64,000 nt of DNA, from positions 43,868,323 to 43,932,322 of the forward strand of contig ML679970.1 of the NCBI GenBank assembly GCA_007922225.1. Direction: 5' to 3'. The notes beneath the pieces are model-generated. The model did not search any database. It saw only the letters and a list, made by a program, of their open reading frames with translations, and was not told the DNA's origin. This DNA is from Emydura subglobosa (Eukaryota; Chordata; Testudines; Chelidae). Shown piece by piece: positions 37,050-49,235 of the stretch. Each line of letters starts with the position of its first letter. The first letter of the stretch is position 1. The position numbers and the translations under genes are program-made.

Positions 37050-37765
37050 AGATTCCCAGGCAAACTGATGGTTCTAAATGTAAATGTATACATCTAGGAA
37101 CAAAGAATGTGGGCCATGCGTACATAGTGGGATCCAGGGAAGCAGTGACTCTGAAAAAGATGTGCGGGTCTTGGTGGATAATCAGCTGAATGTGAGCTCC
37201 CACTGCAACGCTGTGGCCAAAAGGGCTATTGCGATTCTGGGATGCAGAAACGGGAATCTTAAATAGGAGTATTGAGGTTATTTTACCTCTGTATTTGGCA
37301 TGGTTGTGGCTGCTGTTGAAATAGTGTCCAGAATTCAAGAAGGACATTGAAGAGGGTTCAGAGAAGAGCCACAAGAGCGATGAAAAGATTAGAAAACCTG
37401 CCTTATAGTGATAGACTCAAGAAACTCAGTTTGTTTAGTTTAACAAAGAGAAGGTTAAAGGGTGACTTGATCCCTGTCTATAAGTACCTGAACGGGGAAC
37501 AAATATTTGATAATTAGCTTGTCAGTCTATCCGAGAAAGGTCTAACATGATCCAATAGTTGGAAGTTGAAGCTAGACAAATTCAAACTGGAAATAAGGTA
37601 TACATTTTTAACAGTGAGGGTAATTAGCCTCGTGGTGGATTCTCCATCACTAGCCATCACTAGCCAAGATAGGATGTTTTTCTTAAAGATCTGCTTGAGA
37701 AATTACTTTGGGCAAGTTCTCTGGGCTGTGTTATTAAGGAGGTCAGACTAGATTATCCCTTTTGG
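37050..37765 (+). mobile_element. CR1 LINE 3' fragment inserted in DIRS copy 2
   Basis: On the + strand the frame 37084-37266 holds the CR1 RT motif region (SDSEKDVRVLVDNQLNVSS). After it come blocks such as gttattttacctctgtattt and gaaaacctgccttatagtga. DIRS Gag lies to the left and DIRS RT to the right, showing insertion into an existing DIRS copy. It is a different CR1 subfamily from those at 6.9 and 31.4 kb. Confidence 0.75.
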
Positions 37766-38884
37766 TCTTGGAATCTCCGAGTCCCTGGGAATCTACTCAC
37801 CTCTGGCATACTGCAAAACGTGCCAAGAGCAGCAGAGCCAAAACATGCCATCATGCCACAGGCAGGTGGACTTAACCAATAGAAGAAGTGGCTGACGTCC
37901 GTCCTTGTCAGCCACAGCCACGTGCGGTGTTCTGTCCGCATGGCAGCAAATTTTGACAACTCAGTCGAGAACTGCACTAAGACCATTCAAGTGAGGAGTA
38001 GTTCTTCTGGAAACGGCCTTGTCTCATTCCACCAGTCATAGTCAGACATCACCGTTAACAAATGGGTGCTTGAGATCATCACCTGCGGCTATTCCATCCA
38101 GTTCCTCTCCCTAACCACCCTCCTTCCCCATCCCTCCCAAGGGACCCATCTTGTGAGAGCCTTTTACAAATAGAAGTGGGCTCATTGCTCCAACTAGGAG
38201 CCCTGGAGGAGATGCTTCTGGAACACAGGGGAAGGGGCTTCTTATGGTATTTCCAAAGAAGAAAGAGGGAGAGTCTTCAAACTATCCTAGCCCAGATGAG
38301 ACTCAACAAATGCATTCACATTTTCAAATTCAGGATAGTCACACTTATCTCCATCATCCCATCTCTACAGGCTTAAAATTGGCTCATGACTCTCAACTTG
38401 CAGGATATGTACTTCTACGTCGCTATCAACCCAGCCCACAGCAAGTACCTAAGATTCACCGTGGGGCTGAATCATTGACCAATACAAGGTTCTGCCCTTC
38501 AGACTCTCCATGAAACTGAGAGTGTTCACCAAAGTGCCTGGCAATGGCAGTGGAACATCGAAGGAAACCGACACTTTACGTCTTCTCGTACTTGGAGGAC
38601 TGGCTGATCGGGGCAAGACCCAGGATGAGACCGAGACAGCCCTAGGTCTGAATGCTCTCCTTGTTCTCCTGATGAGCTATGAGAAATTCTCGCACACATT
38701 CAGTTCATAGGAACTCGACTTGACTCGCAGTCAATGAGAGCACATCTGCAGGAGAGTCAGGTCCCTCCAATCTTGTACATGACACGAGGAGACCATCCAC
38801 AATGGTCTGCATGTGCCTACCACTCCTAGGACACGTGGCCGCATGTAGTTAAATGTTACTGCTTACCAGATTTCTCCTGTGGCC

Positions 38885-39080
38885 CTTATGACAGGGTGTG
38901 TCTACACTGCTACTGGGAGCGTGCTTCCCAGTGCAGGAAGACAGGCCTGCGTTAGCTTGAGCAAAGCTAGTGCGCTAAACATAGCGCTCCGGTGACATGG
39001 GCTCAGGCTGACCGCCTAAATACAAACCTGCCCAATCCCCTGAGTACATACTCGTACACAGCTGCTGTGTAGACGTATCC
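38885..39080. mobile_element. MITE with gtctacac / gtgtagac ends
   Basis: This begins gggtgtgtctacactgctac and ends gctgctgtgtagacgtatcc, an inverted terminal pair. It is non-coding and typical of abundant turtle MITEs. Confidence 0.55.
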
Positions 39081-41595
39081 TAAATGCAAGGTGTGTGGTT
39101 CCCCAATTGTGCATGAACCTCCTAGAGTGGTGCTGTTTTGTACACGGCAGCCAAAGGATCCAGCTGGAATGAGATCTGTCCCCTCCCCGAGGAATTTGGC
39201 TGCTGCTGCTGTTTTCCCAGCCATGTTAATGTCTGCTTATCTTGAGGGGCTTATCTCACATGCTGGCCTATCGTGGGAGATTCAGCTCTGCTCACCGGGT
39301 GCCAGTTCTCTGCAGAGTGAGGAAGGCTCTGATTTTCCTCTCTCTTTACCTGATGGCTTTTGGCTCTTTCCTTCCAGGCTCGGGCAGGTACGTCATGGGC
39401 CATAGCTTTCTGAGCCTGAGAGAGTTTCCATCCTGAGACCCTGCTTGCTTCCAGGCCTGCATCTGGCCAAATCTGTGGCTGGTTCTGTATCTGGGAGAGA
39501 TCAGCATGGGGTTCTGTGACCTCTACTACCCCTGTTGTCCGTGCTTACCAACCCCCTGCCCTCTTTCCCTGTCTTTTCACCTGTTGCAGTGATGTTTGTG
39601 CTCTGAGTGGAGCCGGCAACACCTTCTGTGCATATAGCTTACGGGTCACAGCACAGCACCCAGGTGCACGAGACGGCTGCACCTTCTCTGCGTGGCTTGC
39701 AGTAGATTGAGTCAGTCGAGTGTGGGTTCATTGCTTTGGCCAGCGTGTGGCCTGCTGATGCCACAGATCTGTGATCTGCAATGTCAGACTCTTCCCCTTC
39801 CTCCCCCGACATCCTTACCATTCATCTTGGGGGGTAACGACCTGGGCACGGTGACGGGTGTTGAGCTCAGTCAAGAGGGGTTGGGTGACGCTGGGACAGA
39901 CACCGCTTCCCCTCCCCTCTCATTGTGTGGTCCGGGCTGCTGCCATGCAAAGAGCCCACGGTCGTTTGACACAGCTCAGAGGCACCTCAACTGGGTGATA
40001 CAATCCATAATTTACGGCGCGGGAGATGCTGCAAGGCGCTGAGGCTGGTAGCATGGCTTCTGATGATCCTGCCATCGTCTGTCCACACGGTGCATGGCTC
40101 TCAGACGTGTGAAGTGATGTGACGATTGCAGGGGTTGCTGTGGGGTTTGGGAAGTGGGTGCCTGATGGGAGGTGGAATACGCCAGTTCAGGACAAGGCTA
40201 GTGGTGTCTGGTGGAAGGTCTTAATAGCTGGAGTATCGACTTCCTCTTTTTCAATGGTGACTAGTAGTGGGGTAACACCTAAGCACTCTCCCTGGTGGGA
40301 GTCCCTGGGGCGGAGAAATACATAGGTTTGGGGGCCGAAGTAAGTCAGCTCACATGCTTTTTGGTTTAGGTGGGTGGGTTGTGCCCTGGGGAATGAGGCA
40401 TCTAGAAGGAAGGGACAGGGCGAGCTGGGGACAGATATCGCAAGGCGTCGTCCTTTGCATCTGCCTGGACAGCTCGCCTTTTGCGAGTTCTTCCTCTGCG
40501 TTGCTTGTCTAAGTGTGTTCAATAACGCTGCAGCCGCTTGGCCAGACTTCGCAGATCCCCAGCCGGATTGATTGCCACCCTGCCCTTCCCAGGATCTCGG
40601 GTGTCAATAACATGTGTATTGGAGGATCTGTCAGGCTGCTGCTCTAGACACCTGTTCTGCTGGGCACTGACTGGACTGCTGCTTCCTTCGTGAGGATGTA
40701 CACTCCACCTTTTGCCATCTCCCACACTGCCTTCTGGCACAGGACTTCCGGGACATATTTCCCTGGTGGTGCAGCCCCACTGTCTGTCTGATTGTGTGTT
40801 ACAGGCCCCAGAAAAATGATAGTGTTCTGCCTGCTTTAAGGACTGTCGAGCCTAAAGGACGCATCCGTCTTCCTTTGTCTTCCGTACCCTGCTCCTACCC
40901 GTATTTATTCTTACTTCTCTGCCTTAAAGCCTCCGGTGCTTGCTTCCTCTGGTGCACAGGTTCAGTGCCACACGGGACCCCTGAAGAGGTTCTCTGGATT
41001 GTGGGTCACAGCACCATGCTCTGGGTGCACCCACAAGGTGTCAGCAAGAGCTACAGATGTCAGCTTGGCTTCCGTAAAACAAAGCCACGCTCACCCACTC
41101 TGCATGGGGGTGGTGGGGCTGTCGAAGCAGCTCCAGCGGGGACGGGCCCAGTGGGAGGAGGACAGCAGTTGGCTCAAAGGGGAAGGGCTACAGGGAAAAG
41201 CGAGAGAGAGTGGCACGCTTGCGCCGCAAAGAGATGCTTGATGGGGCAGGTCCATTTCTTTTTTATCCAGCTCTCCCCAGTGCATCCCTCACAGTGTTTG
41301 CAGGAGGGATCGGCCGTGTGTGCAGCGGCTGATTGATTCCTTCACATAAACCCCTTCACTAAAGCGGGACCCTGCAGTCTTTTGTTACTTTTCAGCGAGT
41401 CTGCCCCATTCTCTACAGCAAGAGTTGTGTACGAGGTAGGAGCATTAACACTGCAAAATAACTCCAGGAACGCACTTTATTTCTATAGTAGGGATCCCTC
41501 AGAACATTAATTAGCCGCCTGGGCCAGCTGCTGATTCACTGGGGGCTCCACAGTTAACTTGGGGCTGTTCCCAGCTCCCACTGCGCTGCCTGCAC
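39081..41595. other. Intron sequence with no recognised gene
   Basis: GC-moderate sequence with open frames such as 40794-41336 (180 codons, plus) that show no domain, splice context or similarity I can identify. Confidence 0.4.
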
Positions 41596-41599
41596 CCAT

Positions 41600-41840
41600 T
41601 GAAGAGTGGCCCAATGGTTAGGGTGCGAGTGTGGTGACATCTGGGTTCAATTCCTGCCCTGCTACAGACTCCCTGTGTGACCTTGGCCAAATCACCTAGT
41701 TTTCTCCAGGCCTCAGCTCCTGTGTGTGCCGTGAAGATAGCAGCACTGCCCTGCCTCCTAGGATAAATCCACTTCAGAAGGTGGTGTGCTAATATATTAT
41801 GGTAATGAGGGCATTATATAGATTCTCATGATTATTATTT
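41600..41840 (+). repeat. MIR-type SINE, sense orientation
   Basis: The tRNA-derived head (gtggcccaatggttagg with a ttcaattcctgc B-box-like segment) is followed by the MIR core (gtgtgaccttggccaaatcac) and a decayed tail. The tRNA part is a SINE promoter relic, not a tRNA gene. Confidence 0.7.
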
Positions 41841-42190
41841 ATTACCTATCTGTACTGCTGCTGTGCGTAGGTGCCCCAGTCATGGCCCAGGACCCCATTT
41901 GTGCCAGGTGCTGCACAAAAATCCAGTCCAGAGTACTAAACATCTTAAAGAACTGGACTCTGGCAGCTGAGCTCCGGAATTAATGACTCTTGAGCAAGAC
42001 CCATTTTCGCATGAGCTGCTGTTTGTGCTGGTGGATGCCACCCACTGCAGATACATCGTTAATTTGTGTCTGCTGGGGTCGGAGCAAACCCCCCATGGGC
42101 CCATCAGGAACCAAAGTGAGCCTGGCGCTGAGGGGAGATGATGAGGGTAGCTGCCAGAAGACAGGGAGTTTTTTCTGGTGAGGCATCGGG

Positions 42191-42312
42191 AGGGTGACCA
42201 GATGTCCCGATTTAATCGGGCCAGTCCCGTTATTCGGGGCTTTTTCTTATATAAGCGCTTACCCCCCCCCCCACCCCGTCCTGATTTTTCACACTTGCTG
42301 TCTGGTCACCCT
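42191..42312. mobile_element. MITE with ggtgacca termini and 9-bp flanking repeat
   Basis: The left end agggtgaccagatg and the right end ctgtctggtcaccct are inverted repeats. The flanking sequence aggcatcgg occurs at 42181-42189 and again at 42313-42321, a 9-bp direct repeat. One extra g at 42190 separates the left copy from the terminus. The interior (cccgatttaatcggg, a C run) is non-coding. This is a common turtle element. Confidence 0.75.
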
Positions 42313-42321
42313 AGGCATCGG

Positions 42322-44382
42322 CTGCCTTCTAATGATATGAAAATTGTCTTCACTTCAATGAGGAAGTGAAAAAGAAAAGCAAGCTGGGTTAATTGAATTC
42401 TGTTGCATGAGTGACAAATCCCGCATGTTTCTCCTATGCCGCTGTGTCGCTTCCAAATGTGAGCACATGCTAGGACAGCAGGTGCGAGATCCAGACTGAT
42501 CTTTGAAATCCTGAGCATGAGTGTCAGCAGTTTCAGACTCTGAACCGCAAGAGTTGACAGGTAGAGGGTCCAGAGCCAAGCACTTGATTTTGCAAATGAC
42601 ATTGGTTCCTGTTGTGTGCTCGTTCTGGAATAGTGTTTTTGGGGCTGAGTCCTTTTGTCTTTCTCAAGCTTGCTGCTGAGATCCGTTAGTTTCATTTGAT
42701 GTTTGCTGCTGTTGTAGTGCTGGCCATACTATAACGGGTTCTGACGTCACAGATGAAGCAGTTTTGAAGGTAGGAGCAGTTAGGAGCAAAAAAAACAAAA
42801 TCAAATGGGGGGGAAGGGAGGGGAATCTAATTTATATCTGTAAAAGGACAATAAGGAATTAGCAAGTGTGAAGTGTAAGATGAACCTGACCCTTGGAAGG
42901 TCTGAAGTGTCTTGAAAATCCTATAACTTCTGAGCACCAATCACAGAGTGACTTGCTGAACCAGCATTAGTGAGAAGCAGTGCAGTTGTTTCGCGTGAAC
43001 TGAAGCCCGTGTTTTGCATTACCGGGGGTCGTGTGTAGAGAAAGGGGCATTCACTGAGTGCGGGTGTGTGCGGAGAGCGTGGTGCGTTTTTTGGCTGCTA
43101 ACTGGAGACGAGGTAGAAGTATTGCTGTGTCTCCAGGGTTCTGGTTTACAGGGCGTCTTCTAGAGCCAGCGGAAAGTCTGCATTTGGAAGAAAATTTCCC
43201 ATGAAAAGTGATTTTTTTTCAAAGCGAAGCTTTTCGTGTCCGCTAAGTGTTCCTCGTCAAAAAGCCAGAGCATGAAACGGGGAGAAAGTCTGAGGTTCTC
43301 TCCACGTGTCCATGTGTGTTGGCGGCAGATTGTCCATTCTCCAACTGGTGTGGAGCAAACAGCCTGGCCCAGTCAGGTCACGGGAGAAGGGGAACTTAAC
43401 CCCAGCTACTCTAGGGCCAAACGCCGTCGGGTGCCAAGTCTGGTCTTTGGATTCGTTGTGAGCTCTGACACCCTGGCAACGTGAGCCTGGGCTGTGCCTT
43501 GGTTGGACGACTGTGGATGTCTGGGACTTTCACCTTCCATTTCATTTTGCCCTTTAAAATCCACATGCCCAGCTGTATCACAGGAAAGCTTGTTGACCCT
43601 GCGGGCTCCCAGTGTCTGCCAAGACTGCTGTTTTCTCCGAAGGGGAAACTCTTATGGAATGGGCTAGAGTTGGACCAGGGACTCAATAGTGGGCCCTCCA
43701 TCCCCTCCCACAGCATGCTCAGCTCTTGTCTTCCCATGGCCTGAGCGCTCCGAGTCAGCCCCACACCTGCCTTCTCCACATGGTGGCATGCTATGCCCTC
43801 TGCCAAGCCAACAGCCTCCCCCAGTGGGCTGGGACGTTTCCTTGGAGGGAAAGCCAGGCTCTGAGGAAGGACGTAGAGGCAAACACAGGTACTGAATTCC
43901 TCTTGCCTTGTGGTGTTTTCCCTTTCTCGAGGGTCCATACCAGCGAGGTTTCCTCTCCTGAACCCATCCAGCAGACAGGAATGTGGCTGTGGTGCAGCAG
44001 CTTGGCCAGTGCCCCTTTCCCAACCTGCAAGCTTCGCAGCAAGCCAAAGCAATTCCCATGTAGGCTTATCTTGGGCCCATTGTAGTCTGACTTTTCCACT
44101 TAGAGGAGCTGTCAGAGCTCTCCCTGGCACTGCCTGGCACTGATCAGGCACAGCAGTGCAGCTCAAGTGCCATGGCAGGGGCAAAGGCTGTTTCCCATCT
44201 TTCGTTTCCTTGGTAAAGCTCCGGCTCAGTAATTGAGCTGGCTGATTTGGGGGTATTTTGCCATCCTCCTTTGCTGACAAAACCCATTGGGTTGGAATCG
44301 TGGGGGTTTCTTCACCTCTTTCCCACCGTTGCATTTCCTAGTCGGCTTGGCACCGTTGTCATTTACTCCCTTCTCTCAACAG
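42322..44382. other. Intron end before RBM6 exon; long antisense open frame
   Basis: No repeat is recognised. A minus-strand frame of 307 codons (43411-44334) is the longest in the window, but it has no recognisable domain, and overlapping frames on both strands are also open. I treat it as chance in GC-rich DNA. Confidence 0.35.
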
Positions 44383-44457
44383 GGAACCCTTGTGATTGGT
44401 GGCAAAGAAGTGACCCTTGAGTACACCCCGTGCCCCGAATTTTGGCGCTGCAAACGC
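44383..44457 (+). CDS. RBM6: RBM6 exon: end of RRM1 and start of zinc finger
   Basis: Twenty-five codons in phase 0, beginning GTLVIGGKEVTLEY (RRM1 beta-3/beta-4) and ending FWRCKR, which supplies the first cysteine of a RanBP2-type zinc finger. The acceptor is ttctctcaacag and the donor is gtaagt, a strong consensus. RRM1 and the finger together bind single-stranded RNA in this family. The exon follows the 38.7-kb intron and precedes a 1.9-kb one. Confidence 0.93.
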
Positions 44458-45371
44458 GTAAGTACATGGCAATGGGGAGGATTCCTTTCACGTGTTTTTT
44501 TCCCCCACCCACTGCATGCTCAGTGGCGGAAGATCCCCTTAAGCGGTTCCAGCACTGAAGTTCCTGCCTTTCCTACATCTCAGGGAAGATTGTTTCCTCC
44601 CTGTGTATTTTTGGTAATGCAGGAAAATTCCAATTCTCCGACATACGCCTAAGTTACTGTGCACCTACTCTAAATAGTAAGTAGCTGCCCCTGTGCCACC
44701 TCCCGCATCTGCTCGTTATCAGCTCTCATCGTCATGCCTAGAGCAAGTTCCTGCCTAACGTATGGCTCTGCTCTTGAGAAGTGCCATGGGAAAAATGGCC
44801 CCTTCTCATTCCATGGATCTGCTGACATCCATGGCCAAAATAGGTTCTTACTTCTGTTAGCAGAGTAGAGTCAACACTGCTACAGCTGAATGAGCTGGGC
44901 TCTGCTCTGGTTCATGTGTCGTCGGTTAGGTTGCTAACTCCGTTCCGCTGTTGAGGATAAATTTGATCCTCACTGACATTTGTGATGCTCCACTTAGGAC
45001 AGTGGGGTGGCACAGGTGTCTGAGGGTGATTTGATGATAAGGGAGTTATGCAGTTGTCTCCAGAAGCAGAATCTTTGTTCCTTTGCATCAGCCTGAGAGA
45101 GCCTGGCATGACTCTCAGATCAGTTTGCAGGACTGGAAGAAAGGGAGGAAAAACTGAGCTGGAATTTATGAACCCATAAATATGGGCGCTCACAATGCTA
45201 CATTCAGAGAGATTTTTAGTGCAGAGGGTCTCAGCTTGTTCCAGTCCAGGACACACACCCCCGGATTACCCTCCAGTCCAGCGGGGACCCCCTTTCCCTT
45301 GGACAACCTGGGAAGGGCAAGACCTGCTGATGCCTGTTTTTGCTCCATCCCCAAACTGAGAAGCCATGTCT

Positions 45372-45650
45372 TAGGCTTGGTCTGCCCTTTAAAGCTATGT
45401 TGGTGTAGCTGTGTCTGTCAGTGGTGTGGCCTTCCCCTTGCCCCAACCGACGTAGCTATGCCACAGGACACACAGCTATGTTGACGGAGGAGGGCTTCTG
45501 TTGGCATAGCTGATTGTCATTCAGGAGGTGATGTTCCTGCATGGGCAGAAAACCTTTCCTGTCGGCGTAGGCCGCATCTACACTGAGGGGCTCTGCCAGC
45601 ATAGGCTCCATACTGTTAAATGTGTCTTTCCAGTCTAACTGCACTGTAAG
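45372..45650. mobile_element. MITE-like repeat
   Basis: The repeat-like text tttaaagctatgttggtgtagc, caaccgacgtagctatg and catctacactgagg is of the same style as the gtctacact elements nearby. The ends are poorly defined. Confidence 0.4.
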
Positions 45651-46036
45651 TTGTGGGGGGATTTAACTTCCCTGCCTCAGGAATCAATCGAAAAAAGGAA
45701 AACTAAGCGCATCTCTGGATTCTTTGAAGGTACAGGGTGGCTGGCAATCTAGGCCAGGTCTAATCTACAGAGTCTCTGCAATGTACTGAGCTAGTTGGCT
45801 CTTGCTTCACCGGGATTGTCTTTTAGGAGGAGGGCCCAGTCTTAGAAAAGCTGCCCAGGAGCTGTAACGACCACTGGGGCAAATGAATAAAAATGGGATT
45901 TGTGCTCCTCAGTGACTTGAAAATCCCCCTGGCTATTCCCAGTGTGGGGTCCTGTGGGACTCCGTGTCTCCCCAGCTTCCACCCTTGGTTCCAGCCCTCT
46001 GCCAGCTAACGTCACCCATCTTGTCTCCTTCAGACT

Positions 46037-46251
46037 CTGAGGGCTTGTCTGCATACGCCACCTTGCAGCTCTCCCGTCGGCATAATAAAACCACCTCTGC
46101 GAGAGGCGGTAGCTACGTTGGCGGGAGAAGCTCTCCCGCTGCCATAGCGTTGTCTACACAAGCGCTTAGGTCGGTATTACCTACGTCACTTGGGGGTGTG
46201 GACCCGAGTGACGTACGTTAGCCCCAAGTAACGGGTAGTGTAGACAAGGTC
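46037..46251. mobile_element. MITE with gcttgtct / gtagacaaggt ends
   Basis: The left end ggcttgtctgcat and the right end agtgtagacaaggtc are inverted. The interior has a partial inverted repeat (cacctctgcgagaggcggt). It is non-coding. Confidence 0.6.
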
Positions 46252-46379
46252 ATGGTGTTACTCTCTCATTAACTACATTCTTGTAGTGCAGCAACGGTTG
46301 TGACTTTTGGAACATGCTGACAGCTGTTACATCTGCCTTTTAAATGTCTCTCCCTCCTGCTGCCTGTTTTTCACTGCAG

Positions 46380-46440
46380 TGTAAGGTGTGTACTGTGGGA
46401 TACAGATCTTCCTGCTCCTACTGCAAGCTCCCGAGAGATG
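46380..46440 (+). CDS. RBM6: RBM6 exon: RanBP2-type zinc finger
   Basis: The 61-nt exon encodes CKVCTVGYRSSCSYCKLPRD plus one base of the next codon. With the preceding exon it gives a RanBP2-like finger with paired cysteines (C-x2-C ... C-x2-C) and a conserved GYRSSC turn. This signature separates RBM6 from RBM5 and RBM10. The acceptor is ttcactgcag and the donor gtgagt. Confidence 0.93.
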
Positions 46441-46569
46441 GTGAGTACATTTTGCCACTGTGCCAAACAGGGTTTTATAGGTGAAAAGAGCGAATGTCTG
46501 TGTTGACTGGTTTCTTTGTGCCACGCAGTGGGATGTCTAGGTACCATATAAGAGCATTAGTAGCAGGAC

Positions 46570-47060
46570 TGTCACAACCGACTTTAGACAATCTTCCCTG
46601 CCCCACCACCACCTTTTGGAGGTAGATATGCGGCCAGGCTGTGAGGCAAGGCACAGGGCTGTCCTGATCTCTAGCAGGAGGGCGTTCCACCGCACAGGGC
46701 CCTTCATCCAAAACATCTAGTACCTGCTGGTTCCCCTCTCCGTTCCTTCAGTGTCATTGTCCACCATCATTCCTAATACTATGGGATGGCTGCCGAGTGA
46801 GAGCTGATCCAGGGGACACATGTTAGGCCGCTGCAGGCATTGAAGATGGGGGCTAGGACCTTAAAGCAGACCCAGAATTGCATGGGGCACCAGCGTAGGG
46901 TGTGGACCGTGGGTGTGATGTGTTCCCATCTAGCTGCCTCGCTTAGGAGATGGGCTGCAGCAACTGAAGTTTTTGTCTGGCCTTCCCAGCTAGCCCCCGC
47001 TCATTGCAAAAGCCCACCCGAAGGAGGGCTCAAAGGTCTGACTGGCCACTGTTGCTGAGG
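46570..47060. repeat. Possible old LINE-like tail
   Basis: The text ttgaagatgggggctagga, ttaaagcagacccagaattg and gcagcaactgaagtttttg resembles the decayed LINE-derived tails common in reptile genomes. Orientation and family are uncertain. Confidence 0.3.
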
Positions 47061-47854
47061 AATCTGGCCACAGCACTGAGTCCAATCAGATCTGAGACTC
47101 TGCACCGTCGGCGTAGCTGGAGAACAGGCACCTCGACAGCATGTGGCCATGGGTTCCAGTGCCTTGGAGCTCCTCCCCCTCCCACCTCTGTCTTATCAGA
47201 CTCTCCATCCAAGAACCTGCTTCTCTTGGACACCCAGGCAGCCACAGTGCAAGGTTATGTGCTGCTGTTTTTCTACGAGCAGATTCAGAACGTCCTTTTT
47301 CTCCTGCAGAGCAAGCCTATGGACCATGGGCCAACAGTTTGTGTTAGAAGTTCTGTTGATCCAGAGAACAAACTGCCATTCCCACGTTAGCCCCCGTGCT
47401 TTCAGCTCCATTCAGAGCTCTTTATTCCCTGCAGCCTCATCCTTATAGAGGTCCTGATTTCCTTTCGCTCTTGCTGTAACGTGGGGGATCCACCATCAGG
47501 GTTATGGAAACAGAGCTCAGCCTGCTGGTCTTTTCAGCTCCGCCTTTTTGGCTAACTTCATCGAATGGCAGTACAAACAGCTGACTAATGAGTTAAATGG
47601 TCAGAAGCCTCCAGAGGCGGTGAAAGTTATTAGGGTGTATGCCTCATTTTACTAATCTGGTTAGCTGACAGTCATGAGAATGCATGTATTTTATGACCCT
47701 TTATGACTGTTCTTTAAATGATGGAGGGCATAAAAAAAAAGACACACAGTCTTAAGGGGTGGGATTGTCCCCTTCTCGAAGCAGCTGTTGGGTGAAGTGC
47801 ATATCTTGTGGCTGGTGGCCTTGAAATAGTTTCTCTTATGCCTTTTTCTTGTAG

Positions 47855-47923
47855 GGAGCAGACCAGGGCCAGAGCCCAAAAGTGGTTCCGAGGCAGAGGA
47901 CGTGCACGCCGAGCTAGACTTCA
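47855..47923 (+). CDS. RBM6: RBM6 exon: acidic linker
   Basis: This 69-nt exon is in phase (one codon base from the previous exon, one passed on). It encodes a short acidic, Ser/Pro/Glu-rich linker (GSRPGPEPKSGSEAEDVHAE). The acceptor is ttttcttgtag and the donor gtaaga. It is a low-complexity linker between the zinc finger and RRM2. Confidence 0.8.
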
Positions 47924-48924
47924 GTAAGAGAATCACCATCACACAATCTGGGGCTGTGGGTGTGCTCTGTCATGGAGGGAGAGGTGTCTGTGGGCCACAT
48001 CTCTAGAAATGCATGTGAAAACGCTCGTGCATACACACGGTTACCGCAGTTGACCATGTAATCTGTAATTTCTTGTGCAACTCATGCACAGGGTCTTGGT
48101 ATGTAGCCAGAATTCTGAAGGTAGCTACATGCTGCAGTGTTGAGATGAATTAATAAATGTTCTCTCACCCGTACTGTAAGTGTTTGTATCATAAGGAGTT
48201 GGGTTAGCCCGTGTGTAACTAGATCCGTCTTTGTGCTGCAGATGTGGTTATAACCATCTGACAGTCGAGAGTCCCTGGTGCGTTGGCATCAGGATGGCTT
48301 CCCTGGCTGGATGTTCCCCAGATGCCACATGGCTTTGGGAATATTGTGGAGTCAGGCAGCTGTTGGGGTCACACAAGGACCTCTCTTGGCACTGAATCTA
48401 TGGAGCAGCCAACTCTGTTTCTACTTTTCCGTGGCCAACTGCAAGTTCAGGGACCTTCCCCCTGTGTCCTGGCTGTCCTCTTCTCGGCCTGGAATGGGAA
48501 CCCCCGTGTGCTTCAGCATCCCAGGGCTCTCCTCATTCCAAAATCCCCATCCTCAGCCATCTTCCTGGGGTATGCATGGCTCACTAGACTCCCACAAATG
48601 GACATATGCAGAGACTGCCTTGGAATAGACGTTATGTACCATGAAAACTGGGGTTCTCTGCACATTATCACTTCCTCCTCCGCCTCCTCCGAGCTCCCGG
48701 AAAGACTGAGGCACTTGGATCTGCACAGCCCATGTTTAGTGCAGGCTGGAGGGCTCTCAGAGCTGAGCGGCGCCAGGAGATGCATCCATCAAGTCTAATA
48801 GGCAGAGGTAATGCTATTAAATGGACTCTAAAGTTCAGTGCCCCTTTCCTTTAAACTTATGGGACTCCAACTCTAGCACCTCTTCCAACCTCAGATGAGG
48901 CAGTGAGACACGAATAAAGAAGTA

Positions 48925-49235
48925 ACCCTAGAGGTGCCAAACCATTTAGGAATTTATAGTTCAAAGCTCAATCCATTCAGGGCCAGCCAGGGCCAATCAC
49001 GGTGCACTAGTGCCGTGCCCCTGTGAGAGAGTTCACTTATAAAACGAGGTGCATGGTCTGCATTCGTTTTACTGTCCAGAGAAAGGTCCTGCCCCATGAA
49101 GAACGCACTACAGTAGGTTGAGATTGAGGTGACAAAAGCATCGATCAGGGGAGCAAGAGCCACATTGGAAAGAAACACTGGCAACTTCTTGGCAAGACAC
49201 GGATTGATAAAAACCTTCCTGGTCAGTGACACGAA
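48925..49235 (-). repeat. LINE-like interspersed repeat tail
   Basis: The order gaggtgccaaaccatttagg, ctacagtaggttgagattga and tgacaaaagcatcgatcagg matches a widespread amniote LINE-derived 3' segment. Strand is inferred from that text order. Confidence 0.45.

Larger units (their letters stand above)
35165..38870 (+). mobile_element. Degenerate DIRS-type retrotransposon (copy 2)
   Basis: A second DIRS copy on the + strand. The Gag start region lies at about 35230-35800. The later Gag block, at about 36480-37040, includes NVFGRKSYSVASVQLQMANC and PHKARKEFK, then RRASWFQASGIPHRVQ and SEKTSSS in another frame. RT blocks follow at 38180-38700 (LGLRVFTK-like and DSTNAFTFSN-like segments). A CR1 fragment at about 37050-37765 interrupts it. 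RNase H and recombinase are not recognisable, so the 3' half is missing or too decayed. Confidence 0.75.

Noticed and set aside
41600..41680. tRNA gene
   Set aside because: It is the tRNA-derived head of a MIR SINE, with no complete cloverleaf.
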